A stretch of DNA of 20,827 nucleotides, taken from the NCBI GenBank assembly GCA_040307385.1, contig JAWRJQ010000080.1, positions 1 to 20,827 on the forward strand, given 5' to 3'. The position numbers and the translations under genes were made by a program. Below the pieces are notes generated by a model, which had not been told where the DNA came from, did not search any database, and saw nothing but the letters and a program-made list of their open reading frames with translations. The stretch comes from RUG721 sp040307385 (GTDB lineage Bacteria > Actinomycetota > Coriobacteriia > Coriobacteriales > Atopobiaceae). Positions 1 through 6,756 of this stretch are shown piece after piece; position 1 is the stretch's first letter; the number at the start of each line of letters is the position of its first letter.

Positions 1-97
1 GCAAGCGGCTCCTCTCGCGGATGCGTTTTCTGCACGCCGCCGCATACGCGCTAAGCTTGATGTGTGGTCGAAACCCTCGGCGCGGGAGCGTGAAGCG
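1..97. other. Window edge, unassigned; possible end of an upstream gene
   Basis: No gene can be named here. Plus-strand frame 3 is open from the edge and stops at TGA 99-101, which overlaps the ATG of the next gene in an ATGA arrangement. That would fit the tail of an upstream gene in the same operon, but the codons (CTA, TGT, CGA, CCT) are unlike those of the neighbouring genes. Frame 2 is also open and continues into the YhhN gene. The stretch is too short to decide between a gene tail and plain leader sequence. Confidence 0.25.
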
Positions 98-775
98 ATG
101 ACTCATCTATGGCTTGCCGTCCTCTGCCTCATCCTCATGGCCGCGTTCATCGTCGCCGAGTACCGCGAGATGTGGGTGGTCGGCGTCTTCCTGAAGGGCG
201 CCGCTTCGCTCTGCTTCGTCATCTTGGGCATCGTCGGGCTCGGCGGTGCGGCCGATGCGCGGTTCGCAGGCTTCGTCGTGGCGGGCCTTGCCGTGGGCGC
301 TGCGGCAGATGTGCTGATCAACCTGCGATATGTGTACAAGAAGCGCAAAGCGCTGTTCTTCACCTGCGGCACGATCGTGTTTCTGATCGGGCACATGCTC
401 TATACGCGTGCCATATGGCCCCGTGCGGCGGTTCCGTGGCTGTTCGTGATCATCGGCGTCGCGGCGACGTATGTCATCATGCGCTGGATCAGCTTGCAGA
501 TCAAGCCGCGGCAGCGGCAGTCGGCCCGGGCCATCACCGTCATCTACCTAGGCGCGCTGACGATCCTCAGCTTCCTGGCGCTCTCGGCGCTGTTCGCCCG
601 CTTCGGAGCGCAGCCGTTCGCATTCGCTGCGGGGGTGCTGCTCTTCCTTGCGAGCGACATCATCCACATCATCAACTCCTTCGGGCGCAGCCCGCAGTTC
701 GAGCATCGCGCGCTCTACCTCGTGCTCTACTACATCGGGCAGATCCTCATCGCGCTTTCGCTGCAGCTGGCCTGA
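98..775 (+). CDS. YhhN/TMEM86-family membrane protein (lysoplasmalogenase-like)
   Basis: This 225-residue polytopic protein has about eight hydrophobic segments across its whole length and no soluble domain. It matches the YhhN family: an Asp in a small-residue helix (GAAADVLINL, D71), GHMLYT near residue 99, an SD pair in the seventh helix (FLASDIIH, 186-187) and YYIGQ near the C-terminus. Characterised mammalian relatives (TMEM86A/B) hydrolyse the vinyl-ether bond of lysoplasmalogens; the bacterial substrate is mostly untested, so the activity is inferred. I chose ATG 98 because GGGAG (84-88) lies nine bases upstream; an in-frame ATG at 62 has no comparable site. It converges on the symporter gene with 32 bases between stops. 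Confidence 0.75.
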   Translation: MTHLWLAVLCLILMAAFIVAEYREMWVVGVFLKGAASLCFVILGIVGLGGAADARFAGFVVAGLAVGAAADVLINLRYVYKKRKALFFTCGTIVFLIGHMLYTRAIWPRAAVPWLFVIIGVAATYVIMRWISLQIKPRQRQSARAITVIYLGALTILSFLALSALFARFGAQPFAFAAGVLLFLASDIIHIINSFGRSPQFEHRALYLVLYYIGQILIALSLQLA

Positions 776-807
776 CACGGCCCGGCCCGGCTTCGCTCCC
801 GCTCCGG

Positions 808-2301
808 CTACAGCTCGCGGGGCGCCAGGGGCGCATCGAGTTCGAAGGGCACCGCGGACGTGAACGCCGACACGAGCGGCACGATCGCGAGCGAGAGCGT
901 CATGGCGAGGGCGCCGCAGTTGACGGGGCTCTCGATGAAGCCGACGAACATGTTCGCGGTGGTGAGGCCCACGCCGCAGACGAAGCTCGCCCATACGGCG
1001 GCCTTCGAGATGCGCCTGCTGTAGAGGCCCCAGATGAACGGTCCGAGGAAGGCGCCGGCCAAAGCGCCCCATGAGATACCCATGAGCTGGGCGATGAAGT
1101 TCACCGGCGACGTGTACTGCCACAGCGCGATGCCGGCCGAGAGTGCGACGAACGCCACGAGCAGGCCCCGCATCCAGAACAGCTGCTGCTTCTCGCCCAT
1201 GTCCTTGACCAAGCGGCCCTTGATGAGGTCGATGGTGAGGGTGGAGGACGACGTCAGCACGAGCGATGAGAGCGTGGACATGCTCGCCGAGAGCACCAGC
1301 ACGATGACGAGCCCGATGAGCAGGTCGGGCAGGGTGGAGAGCATGGAGGGGACGATCGAGTCGTACACGGGCGCGCCGGTGGCGGCGTTGAAGACGACCT
1401 GATCGGCGTACAGACGTCCGAAACCGCCCAGAAAGTAGCTGCCGCCCGCCACGATCACGGCGAAGATCGTGGAGATGATCGCGCCCTGGCGCACGGCCTC
1501 GTCGCTCTTGATGGCATAGAACTTGCCCACCATCTGGGGCAGGCCCCACGTGCCGAGCGACGTGAGCACGACCACGCCGAGCAGATTCAACGGCTCGGGA
1601 CCCAGGAACGCCGCGAACGCCCCGCGCATGGACGTGCTCTCGGTCTCGATGTGCGAGAGTGCGGTGTAGGCCTCCATGAAACCCCCGTTGTCGATGAGAA
1701 CCGCGGCGATGATGGCCGTAATGCCCGCGAGCATGACCACGCCCTGCACGAAATCGTTCAGCACGGTTGCCATGTATCCGCCGAGCACGACGTAGATGCA
1801 GGTCACGATGGCCATGCCGACGATGCAGACGGTGTAATCGATGCCGAACGCCATCTCGAAGAGACGCGAAAGGCCGTTGTAGACCGAGGCGGTGTAGGGG
1901 ATGAGGAACACGAAGATGATGGCCGCGGCAGCCACGCGCAGCGCATCGCTGCCATAGCGCGCGCCGAAGAACTGCGGCATGGTGGCGGCCCCCAGACGAT
2001 GCGTTACCCGGCGCGTGCGCTGGCCCAGCACGACCCAGACGAGCAGGCTTCCCACGAACGCGTTGCCGACGCCGATCCACGTGGCGGAGATGCCGTACTT
2101 CCAGCCGAACTGCCCCGCGTAGCCCACGAAGATGACGGCGGAGAAGTAGCTCGTGCCGTATGCGAAGGCGGAGAGCCACGGGCCGACGTTGCGACCGCCG
2201 AGGACGAACCCCTCGACGCTGCCCGTGCTCGTGCGGGCCTTGAGGCCGATAGTGACGACGGCGGCGATGAAGGCGACCATCATGAGGATCTTCGCGAGCA
2301 C
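808..2301 (-). CDS. Sodium:solute symporter family (SSS) transporter
   Basis: The 497-residue protein is hydrophobic throughout, with about 13 predicted membrane helices, the usual size for the family that includes PutP and PanF. Supporting motifs are GFVLGGRNVGPWLSAFAYGTS (from about residue 31), typical of helices 1-2, and the Ser/Thr-rich ASMSTLSSLVLTSSS (339-353), which corresponds to the Na2 sodium-site helix. It should couple inward sodium flow to uptake of a small organic solute; the substrate cannot be read from sequence. The start is GTG (complement of 2299-2301), preceded on the minus strand by AGGGAG about six bases upstream. That ribosome-binding site is part of an inverted repeat at 2309-2332. 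The gene appears monocistronic and diverges from the YigZ-family gene. Confidence 0.88.
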   Translation of the reverse strand: MLAKILMMVAFIAAVVTIGLKARTSTGSVEGFVLGGRNVGPWLSAFAYGTSYFSAVIFVGYAGQFGWKYGISATWIGVGNAFVGSLLVWVVLGQRTRRVTHRLGAATMPQFFGARYGSDALRVAAAAIIFVFLIPYTASVYNGLSRLFEMAFGIDYTVCIVGMAIVTCIYVVLGGYMATVLNDFVQGVVMLAGITAIIAAVLIDNGGFMEAYTALSHIETESTSMRGAFAAFLGPEPLNLLGVVVLTSLGTWGLPQMVGKFYAIKSDEAVRQGAIISTIFAVIVAGGSYFLGGFGRLYADQVVFNAATGAPVYDSIVPSMLSTLPDLLIGLVIVLVLSASMSTLSSLVLTSSSTLTIDLIKGRLVKDMGEKQQLFWMRGLLVAFVALSAGIALWQYTSPVNFIAQLMGISWGALAGAFLGPFIWGLYSRRISKAAVWASFVCGVGLTTANMFVGFIESPVNCGALAMTLSLAIVPLVSAFTSAVPFELDAPLAPREL

Positions 2302-2308
2302 GGCGCGC

Positions 2309-2332
2309 TCCCTTCGGTTGGAACCGAGGGGA
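2309..2332. repeat. Inverted repeat over the symporter ribosome-binding site
   Basis: Bases 2309-2319 pair with 2322-2332 (arms TCCCTTCGGTT and AACCGAGGGGA, one T-G wobble on the plus strand, which becomes a C-A mismatch on the minus strand). On the symporter mRNA the 3' arm contains the AAGGGAG ribosome-binding site, so the folded form would hide it. Whether this is regulated or is simply a stable leader hairpin cannot be told from sequence. Confidence 0.5.
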
Positions 2333-2480
2333 TGATACCGCCAAGCCCCTGCAACCGGAGCGGTGCGGGCGGAACCGAAGCAATCTCGTAATAGAAGGGG
2401 TTCCCCCGGTTTCTCGCGGAGCAGGGCGGCGATGGAGGCTGCGGAGCGGGATGCTGCGGGGAGCGGCGCCGTCGTCCGGA

Positions 2481-2489
2481 TGCTAGAAT
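2481..2489 (+). promoter_or_regulatory. Candidate extended -10 promoter for the YigZ-family gene
   Basis: TGCTAGAAT fits an extended -10 (TGn followed by TAGAAT, 2484-2489). A start would fall near 2496, giving a leader of about 20 bases before the ATG at 2517. No good -35 hexamer is visible 17 bases upstream, which extended -10 promoters can tolerate. The rest of the 215-base divergent region (2302-2516) holds the inverted repeat at 2309-2332 and nothing else I can identify. Confidence 0.4.
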
Positions 2490-2516
2490 CAATCCACCAG
2501 TCAAACGGGGAGAGCC

Positions 2517-3158
2517 ATGCTGCGTCAAGGCTACATGACCATCAAGGCGGCTGCGGAGGCTGTCGGCGAGCACGAGGACCGCAGAAGCCGCTTCATCGCG
2601 AGCATCCGCCGCGCCGGGAGCGAGGACGAGGCCGCCGCGCACCTTGCGGAGATGCGCGCCCTGCATCACGATGCGCGCCACCACGTGCCCGCATGGATTC
2701 TCGCGAGCGGAGCCGAGCGCTGCTCCGATGACGGCGAGCCCCAGCGCACGGCGGGCATGCCGGCGCTCGAGGTGCTGCGCGGCGCGGGTCTCGCCGACGT
2801 CAGCTGCGTGGTCACGCGCTACTTCGGCGGCACGCTCCTGGGGCCGGGAGGGCTCATGCGCGCATATGCCGCCGCCGTGCAGGATGCGCTCGCAGCCGCC
2901 GAGACGGACGGTCTGATCGTGGAGATGAGCCTGGTCACGCCCGTGGTCGTGCAGATCCCGTATGCGTCGTACGACCGCGTGTCCCGCATGGTCGCCGATG
3001 CGGGCGGCAAGGTCAAAGACGCGCTCTTCGCCGAGGACGTCCAGCTCACCTGCGCATTTCGCGCGGGCGATGAGGTGCCGTTCATGGACGCACTGCGCAC
3101 CTATGCCGCAGGCGACGAGCTCGCCCATGCCCGCGAACCCCGTTTTGCAGAGCTCTGA
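2517..3158 (+). CDS. YigZ/IMPACT (UPF0029) family protein
   Basis: This 213-residue protein carries the two hallmark motifs of the bacterial YigZ family in the N-terminal domain: SDDGEPQRTAGMPALEVL (70-87) and RYFGGTLLGPGGLMRAY (101-117). The C-terminal part (about 135-205) fits the smaller ferredoxin-like domain usual in the family. Homology to eukaryotic IMPACT suggests a link with translation or stress control, but the bacterial role is not established. The ATG at 2517 has GGGGAG (2507-2512) four bases upstream; the in-frame ATG at residue 7 is an alternative. The stop lies six bases from the convergent stop of the LacI-kinase gene, leaving no room for a separate terminator. Confidence 0.85.
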   Translation: MLRQGYMTIKAAAEAVGEHEDRRSRFIASIRRAGSEDEAAAHLAEMRALHHDARHHVPAWILASGAERCSDDGEPQRTAGMPALEVLRGAGLADVSCVVTRYFGGTLLGPGGLMRAYAAAVQDALAAAETDGLIVEMSLVTPVVVQIPYASYDRVSRMVADAGGKVKDALFAEDVQLTCAFRAGDEVPFMDALRTYAAGDELAHAREPRFAEL

Positions 3159-3164
3159 TGCCGC

Positions 3165-5072
3165 TTACTGCGCGTCTACCGCGGCTCCCACGCCCGCAGA
3201 GCCGTCCGCGACGGCGAGCTCGAGCGTGAAGCGGTCGATCAGCGACGGGATCACGCCGTGCTGCGTGACGCTGTAGCCGGCGGCATAGCTCGCGATGCGG
3301 ATGGCCCGGTCGAGCTCCGCCCCGTAGAGGAGATAGGATGCGAGCGCGCTCACGAAGGCGTCGCCGGCTCCGGTGTCGTCCACGGCGCTGAAGTCGCTCG
3401 GCGCGTAATGGCGTTCCAACTCGCGCGTGCAGAGAAAGCAGCCCTTGCTGCCTCGGGTGACGATGACGGCCCGGGGCCCCCGTGCAAGGAGCATACGCGC
3501 CTTCTCCTGCATGCTCCCGGGGCCGGGGAGGATGTCGTGCAGCTCGCGTTCGTTGGGAACGAGATAGTCGACGAGGCTCACGATATCGTCGGGCAGCTCC
3601 CCGCAGGAGGAAGGTTTCAGGATGGTCGGCGCGTTGCGCTCGCGCGCCATGAGGCAGGCCTCGCGAACGGCGTCGAGGGGGATCTCCGTCTGGACGAGGC
3701 AGAACCGGGCCTTGTCGAACTCGTCCGCGCGCCTGCGCACGTCGGCGGCGGTGAGCTTCGCGTTGGCTCCCGAGAGGATGGAGATCATCGATTCGCCCTG
3801 CTGATCGATGAAGATGAGCGCCCGCCCCGTCTCGGCCTTCTCGACGCGATGGACGCCCGCGCAATCGACGCCCCAGCGCTTGAACTCCCGGTAGAGGGCG
3901 TCCGCATCGAGATCGGAGCCCACGTTGCCGATGACCGCGACCCTGTGCCCGAGCTTCGCGACGCCCACCGCTTCGTTCGCCGCCTTCCCGCCCGGGCAGG
4001 TCTGCGTCCTGGTGGTGCTGGTGGTCGCCCCCTCGCGGGGCAGCGTCGGCATGAGCATGAAGCTGTCGATGTGGAGGCTCCCGACCACGACCACCTTCTC
4101 GTCGCCCGTCCTGAGCGGCGGTGCGACCGTGTCCTCGCCCTCGAGCGCGAACTGCTGGACGAAGGATGGCGGCTCATTGTCGCCCTCGATGGCGGCTAGG
4201 AGCTTGTCGCAGAGAAACGAGCCGTAGTCGGCGTTGCGGATGGAGAGCGTTGATATCTCGGCTCCGTCGGAGGGTGTCTCGCTGGGCGCACTGTCGTTGC
4301 GCAGCGAGACGAGCGAGACATCGGCGGGGATGTGATAGTGGAGCGTGTCCATGAGCTGCGAGAAGCGCACGGCGTTGCGGAAGTGCGATGAGACGACCGC
4401 CGTCATCCCGTGAGCTGCCATCACCCGCGCGACGTCCTGCCCGACCTCATGGAAGACGAGGTCGTCGCGGTAGGTCAGGCCGTGATCCTCGAGGCAGTGC
4501 CTATAACCGGCGAGAAACTCGCCGATGCGCCGCCCCTGCGAGACGAGACAGCCGATCCGCTTGTGCCCGCGTTTCACGAGCTCCTCGGTCATGTGCCAGG
4601 CGGCCTCGAAGTACGGCTGCAGCAGCGACTCGCTGCCCCCATGGGTGCCGATGCGCAGCTGCGCGATTCCCGCGCGTTCGAGCTGGGGGAGCAGTTCCTC
4701 GCTCCCGTCGCCCACGGGTTCCCAGATGACGCCGGCGCATCCGCTCGCGCAGACGGCGTCGATGTTGCTCGCCTCCTGTTCGGCGTCGGAGTAGCTGTCG
4801 AGGACGAGGGGCACGTAGCCTCTGCGCTGGGCGGCCTGGATGATGCCGTCGAGCATCGAGTCGAACGAGACGGGCTCTCGCAGCACGACGCCCACGAACC
4901 AACCGGGGCCCTGCTTCGAGGCGGATGAGTAGGGCACGTAGTGGTGCCGCCGCACGACTTCGAGGACCCGCTTGCGGGTCTTGTCGCTGATGCTCTCGTC
5001 CTTGCGGTTCACCACCTTCGAAACGGTGGCGGGCGACACCCCTGCGATGCGGGCGATATCCTTGATGTCCAA
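3165..5072 (-). CDS. LacI-type repressor fused to a PfkB/ribokinase-family kinase
   Basis: One 635-residue chain carries two complete modules. Residues 2-55 form a LacI helix-turn-helix (DIKDIARIAGVSPATVSKVVN). Residues about 58-320 form the periplasmic-binding-protein-like effector domain (WFVGVVLREP, VKRGHKRIGCL, HIPADVSLVS). Residues about 326-620 form a ribokinase-family kinase, starting VVVVGSLHID, with the sugar-site GG in PGGKAANEA (361-362) and the C-terminal signature DTGAGDAF (566-573), whose Asp571 is the expected catalytic base. The start is the TTG at 5072 (complement of 5070-5072): AGAGGGGG lies just upstream and LacI proteins begin exactly here. The in-frame ATG at 5234 lies inside the operator and upstream of the likely transcription start. 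The gene diverges from the nucleoside operon, so it probably regulates that operon and itself. The kinase substrate (ribose, a nucleoside or a related sugar) is unknown. Both halves look intact. Confidence 0.88.
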   Translation of the reverse strand: MDIKDIARIAGVSPATVSKVVNRKDESISDKTRKRVLEVVRRHHYVPYSSASKQGPGWFVGVVLREPVSFDSMLDGIIQAAQRRGYVPLVLDSYSDAEQEASNIDAVCASGCAGVIWEPVGDGSEELLPQLERAGIAQLRIGTHGGSESLLQPYFEAAWHMTEELVKRGHKRIGCLVSQGRRIGEFLAGYRHCLEDHGLTYRDDLVFHEVGQDVARVMAAHGMTAVVSSHFRNAVRFSQLMDTLHYHIPADVSLVSLRNDSAPSETPSDGAEISTLSIRNADYGSFLCDKLLAAIEGDNEPPSFVQQFALEGEDTVAPPLRTGDEKVVVVGSLHIDSFMLMPTLPREGATTSTTRTQTCPGGKAANEAVGVAKLGHRVAVIGNVGSDLDADALYREFKRWGVDCAGVHRVEKAETGRALIFIDQQGESMISILSGANAKLTAADVRRRADEFDKARFCLVQTEIPLDAVREACLMARERNAPTILKPSSCGELPDDIVSLVDYLVPNERELHDILPGPGSMQEKARMLLARGPRAVIVTRGSKGCFLCTRELERHYAPSDFSAVDDTGAGDAFVSALASYLLYGAELDRAIRIASYAAGYSVTQHGVIPSLIDRFTLELAVADGSAGVGAAVDAQ

Positions 5073-5106
5073 GCTGTCCCCCTCTGGTCCAGGGTCCTCT
5101 CGCGAC

Positions 5107-5126
5107 GGCGGCCGCAGGCGGCCGCC
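5107..5126. repeat. GC-rich hairpin in the LacI-kinase leader
   Basis: Perfect 7-bp arms GGCGGCC (5107-5113) and GGCCGCC (5120-5126) enclose a six-base loop. The element lies about 35 bases upstream of the TTG start, inside the expected 5' untranslated region of the repressor-kinase mRNA. It could stabilise the leader or influence translation; no terminator T-tract follows on either strand. Confidence 0.4.
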
Positions 5127-5201
5127 TCCTACGTCCACCCGAGAAAAGCGTACCGTTTGGCGGTTCATGCCATAGGTCGCGGCGCCCCTTGAGCCACGGC
5201 C

Positions 5202-5210
5202 ACTATACCA
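5202..5210 (-). promoter_or_regulatory. Candidate extended -10 promoter of the LacI-kinase gene
   Basis: Read on the minus strand this is TGGTATAGT, an extended -10 with five of six matches to TATAAT. Transcription would start near 5195, giving a leader of about 120 bases. The -35 position (about 5225-5230) falls on the edge of the operator palindrome, so repressor binding there should block this promoter. No convincing -35 hexamer is present. Confidence 0.45.
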
Positions 5211-5226
5211 TAGGTGCGCAGTAAGA

Positions 5227-5255
5227 GAAAACATTTTACGAAAATGTTTTCGTAA
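5227..5255. promoter_or_regulatory. Nested palindromic LacI-family operator
   Basis: Two overlapping symmetries share this site. The first is a 25-base palindrome at 5227-5251 with perfect 11-base arms (GAAAACATTTT and AAAATGTTTTC) around a three-base centre. The second is a 20-base palindrome at 5236-5255 with perfect 9-base arms, TTACGAAAA and TTTTCGTAA, around TG, the even-centred form typical of LacI-family operators. The AT-rich block stands out in GC-rich DNA. It sits between the divergent repressor-kinase gene and the nucleoside operon, 29 bases before the first operon start. The obvious ligand is the LacI-kinase encoded beside it. No clear rightward -35/-10 pair was found, but the operon promoter must lie close to or within this block. 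Confidence 0.78.
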
Positions 5256-5284
5256 GCGGACGGTCCACGGGTTGGAGGAGGACG

Positions 5285-6694
5285 GTGGTTGTCATGAGGG
5301 CATGGGAGCTCGAACGCCGCTGGAGAGACGGCCAGCTTCCCCGTCGGTTGGCCGACGACAACGAGCTGCTGTGGGAGGAGCAGATCGCCCCTCTCGACGA
5401 GCAGCTCGATGCGGCTATCAAGATCTACTGGGGGTCGCAGGTTCCCGGCTCGCTCGCGCGGGAGGTCCTTGCCGTCGCCGCCATCCAGGCGACGGAGAAC
5501 CGAGGCAGGCGCGTACAGCATGCCGACGAGCTGCTGATGGAAGGTCTCACCGCACTCGCCAACGATGACATGACGGGTCTCCATCGCGCCACGCACGCCC
5601 TGTTCGAGGCCTGCCGCAATGCCGAGATCGACCCCGATTCCGACTACTGGCGCTTCGGCTTCTACGACACCTTCGAAGACTACGCCGCCGCTGCGGAGCT
5701 TCCCGCCGCCCGTACGATCGACATGGGCGAGGATCTTCTCGACCGCATCCACGCCGGGTGGATGTGCCAGATCATCGGCGGGGCCTACGGAACCTGCCTC
5801 GAGGGCTACACCACCGACAACATCGCCAAGGCCTATGGCACGCTCGACAGGTACCTGCGCAAGCCCAACACCTACAACGACGACATCACCTACGAGCTCG
5901 CGCTCCTGGCGGCGTACGAGCGCCATGGCAGGGCCACCACGAACCGCGACATCGCCTATGAGTGGCTGAGCCGCATCGGCTTCGGCTGGTCGGCCGAGGA
6001 CATGGCCCTGCGCAACCTGCGCTGCGGCATCATGCCGCCCGAGAGCGGCCGCTTCAACAATCCCTTCTGCGAGTGGATAGGCGCCCAGATGCGAGGCGTC
6101 ATCTGCGGGCAGATCTGGCCCGGCAACCCGGCAAGGGCGGCCGAGGCGGCATTCCACGACGCCGAGATATCGCACTGCCACAACGGCATCCTCGGCGAGG
6201 TCTTCAATGCGCTGCTCTGCTCGATGGCCTTCTCCGAGCGCGACGTGCGGACGCTGCTGAAAGACGCCATACGGCTCATCCCGGCAGACAGCCAGTACAG
6301 GGACGTGCTCGATTTCGCCCTCGCGCAGTGCGCTTCGCACGAGACCTGGCTCGACGCCTGGCGTCCCTGCGAGCGGCGCACCGAGCGCTACAACTGGGTG
6401 CATGCCTATCCCAACGCAGCCATCGAGGTGATCGCCCTGTGGTATGGCGGCGACGACTTCGTGCGCACGCTCGAGATCTGCGGCGGCTGCGGGCAGGACG
6501 TGGACTGCGTGGCCGCCCAGGTCATGACCGTGTGGGGCACGATCCACGGCTTCGATGCGATTCCCGGCTACTGGATCGAGCCCTTCGGCGATCGGCTCGA
6601 CACCTACGTGCGGGATATGAAGGTGCTGAGCATCCGCAAGCTCTCCGAGAGGACGGCGGCGGTTGCGCGCGAGCTTGCCGAGCAGGAAGAATGA
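5285..6694 (+). CDS. ADP-ribosylglycohydrolase-family protein with extra N-terminal domain
   Basis: The 469-residue protein has an ADP-ribosylglycohydrolase (ARH/DraG) fold from about residue 150 on. It shows GGAYGTCLEG (165-174), the metal-site YNDDITYEL (197-205, DD at 199-200), HDAEISHCHNG (291-301) and the C-terminal QDVDCVA metal-ligand motif (D405, D407). Family members hydrolyse N- or O-glycosidic bonds of ADP-ribose derivatives with a Mg2+ pair. Residues 1-150 are a mostly helical region I do not recognise. As the first gene of a nucleoside import operon it may cleave an imported riboside, ADP-ribose compound or related metabolite rather than a protein modification; this is inference. 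No signal peptide is seen, so it should be cytoplasmic. GTG 5285 has GGAGG (5274-5278) six bases upstream; ATG 5294 is an alternative start. Confidence 0.82.
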   Translation: MVVMRAWELERRWRDGQLPRRLADDNELLWEEQIAPLDEQLDAAIKIYWGSQVPGSLAREVLAVAAIQATENRGRRVQHADELLMEGLTALANDDMTGLHRATHALFEACRNAEIDPDSDYWRFGFYDTFEDYAAAAELPAARTIDMGEDLLDRIHAGWMCQIIGGAYGTCLEGYTTDNIAKAYGTLDRYLRKPNTYNDDITYELALLAAYERHGRATTNRDIAYEWLSRIGFGWSAEDMALRNLRCGIMPPESGRFNNPFCEWIGAQMRGVICGQIWPGNPARAAEAAFHDAEISHCHNGILGEVFNALLCSMAFSERDVRTLLKDAIRLIPADSQYRDVLDFALAQCASHETWLDAWRPCERRTERYNWVHAYPNAAIEVIALWYGGDDFVRTLEICGGCGQDVDCVAAQVMTVWGTIHGFDAIPGYWIEPFGDRLDTYVRDMKVLSIRKLSERTAAVARELAEQEE

Positions 6695-6716
6695 CGCCCG
6701 GATCCGGGCCATGGGA

Positions 6717-6736
6717 ATGCGGAATCGTTTTCGCGA
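6717..6736. promoter_or_regulatory. Possible weak secondary operator before the BMP lipoprotein gene
   Basis: Aligned with the 20-base operator at 5236-5255, this site matches 13 of 20 positions, with eight of ten in the right half (GTTTTCGCGA against GTTTTCGTAA). It lies in the 62-base gap upstream of the lipoprotein gene. It could be an auxiliary repressor site for looping or internal control, or a chance match. Confidence 0.25.
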
Positions 6737-6756
6737 GCGCAGAAGGAGGAAAAGCA

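Noticed and set aside
776..807. Possible terminator between the YhhN-family gene and the symporter gene
   Set aside because: The GGCCCGG-rich gap has no clear stem with a loop and no T-tract on either strand.
2318..2340. T-box-like GGTTGGAACCG motif on the plus strand
   Set aside because: It resembles a T-box core only superficially. There is no upstream specifier structure, no terminator with a T-tract, and the downstream YigZ-family gene is not an amino-acid or tRNA gene. It is better read as an inverted repeat at the symporter start.
5070..5234. Upstream ATG (5234) extending the LacI-kinase by 54 residues
   Set aside because: The codon lies inside the operator palindrome and upstream of the likely transcription start, has no ribosome-binding site, and the extra residues resemble no LacI N-terminus. 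The TTG at 5072 has a strong site and the canonical first helix.
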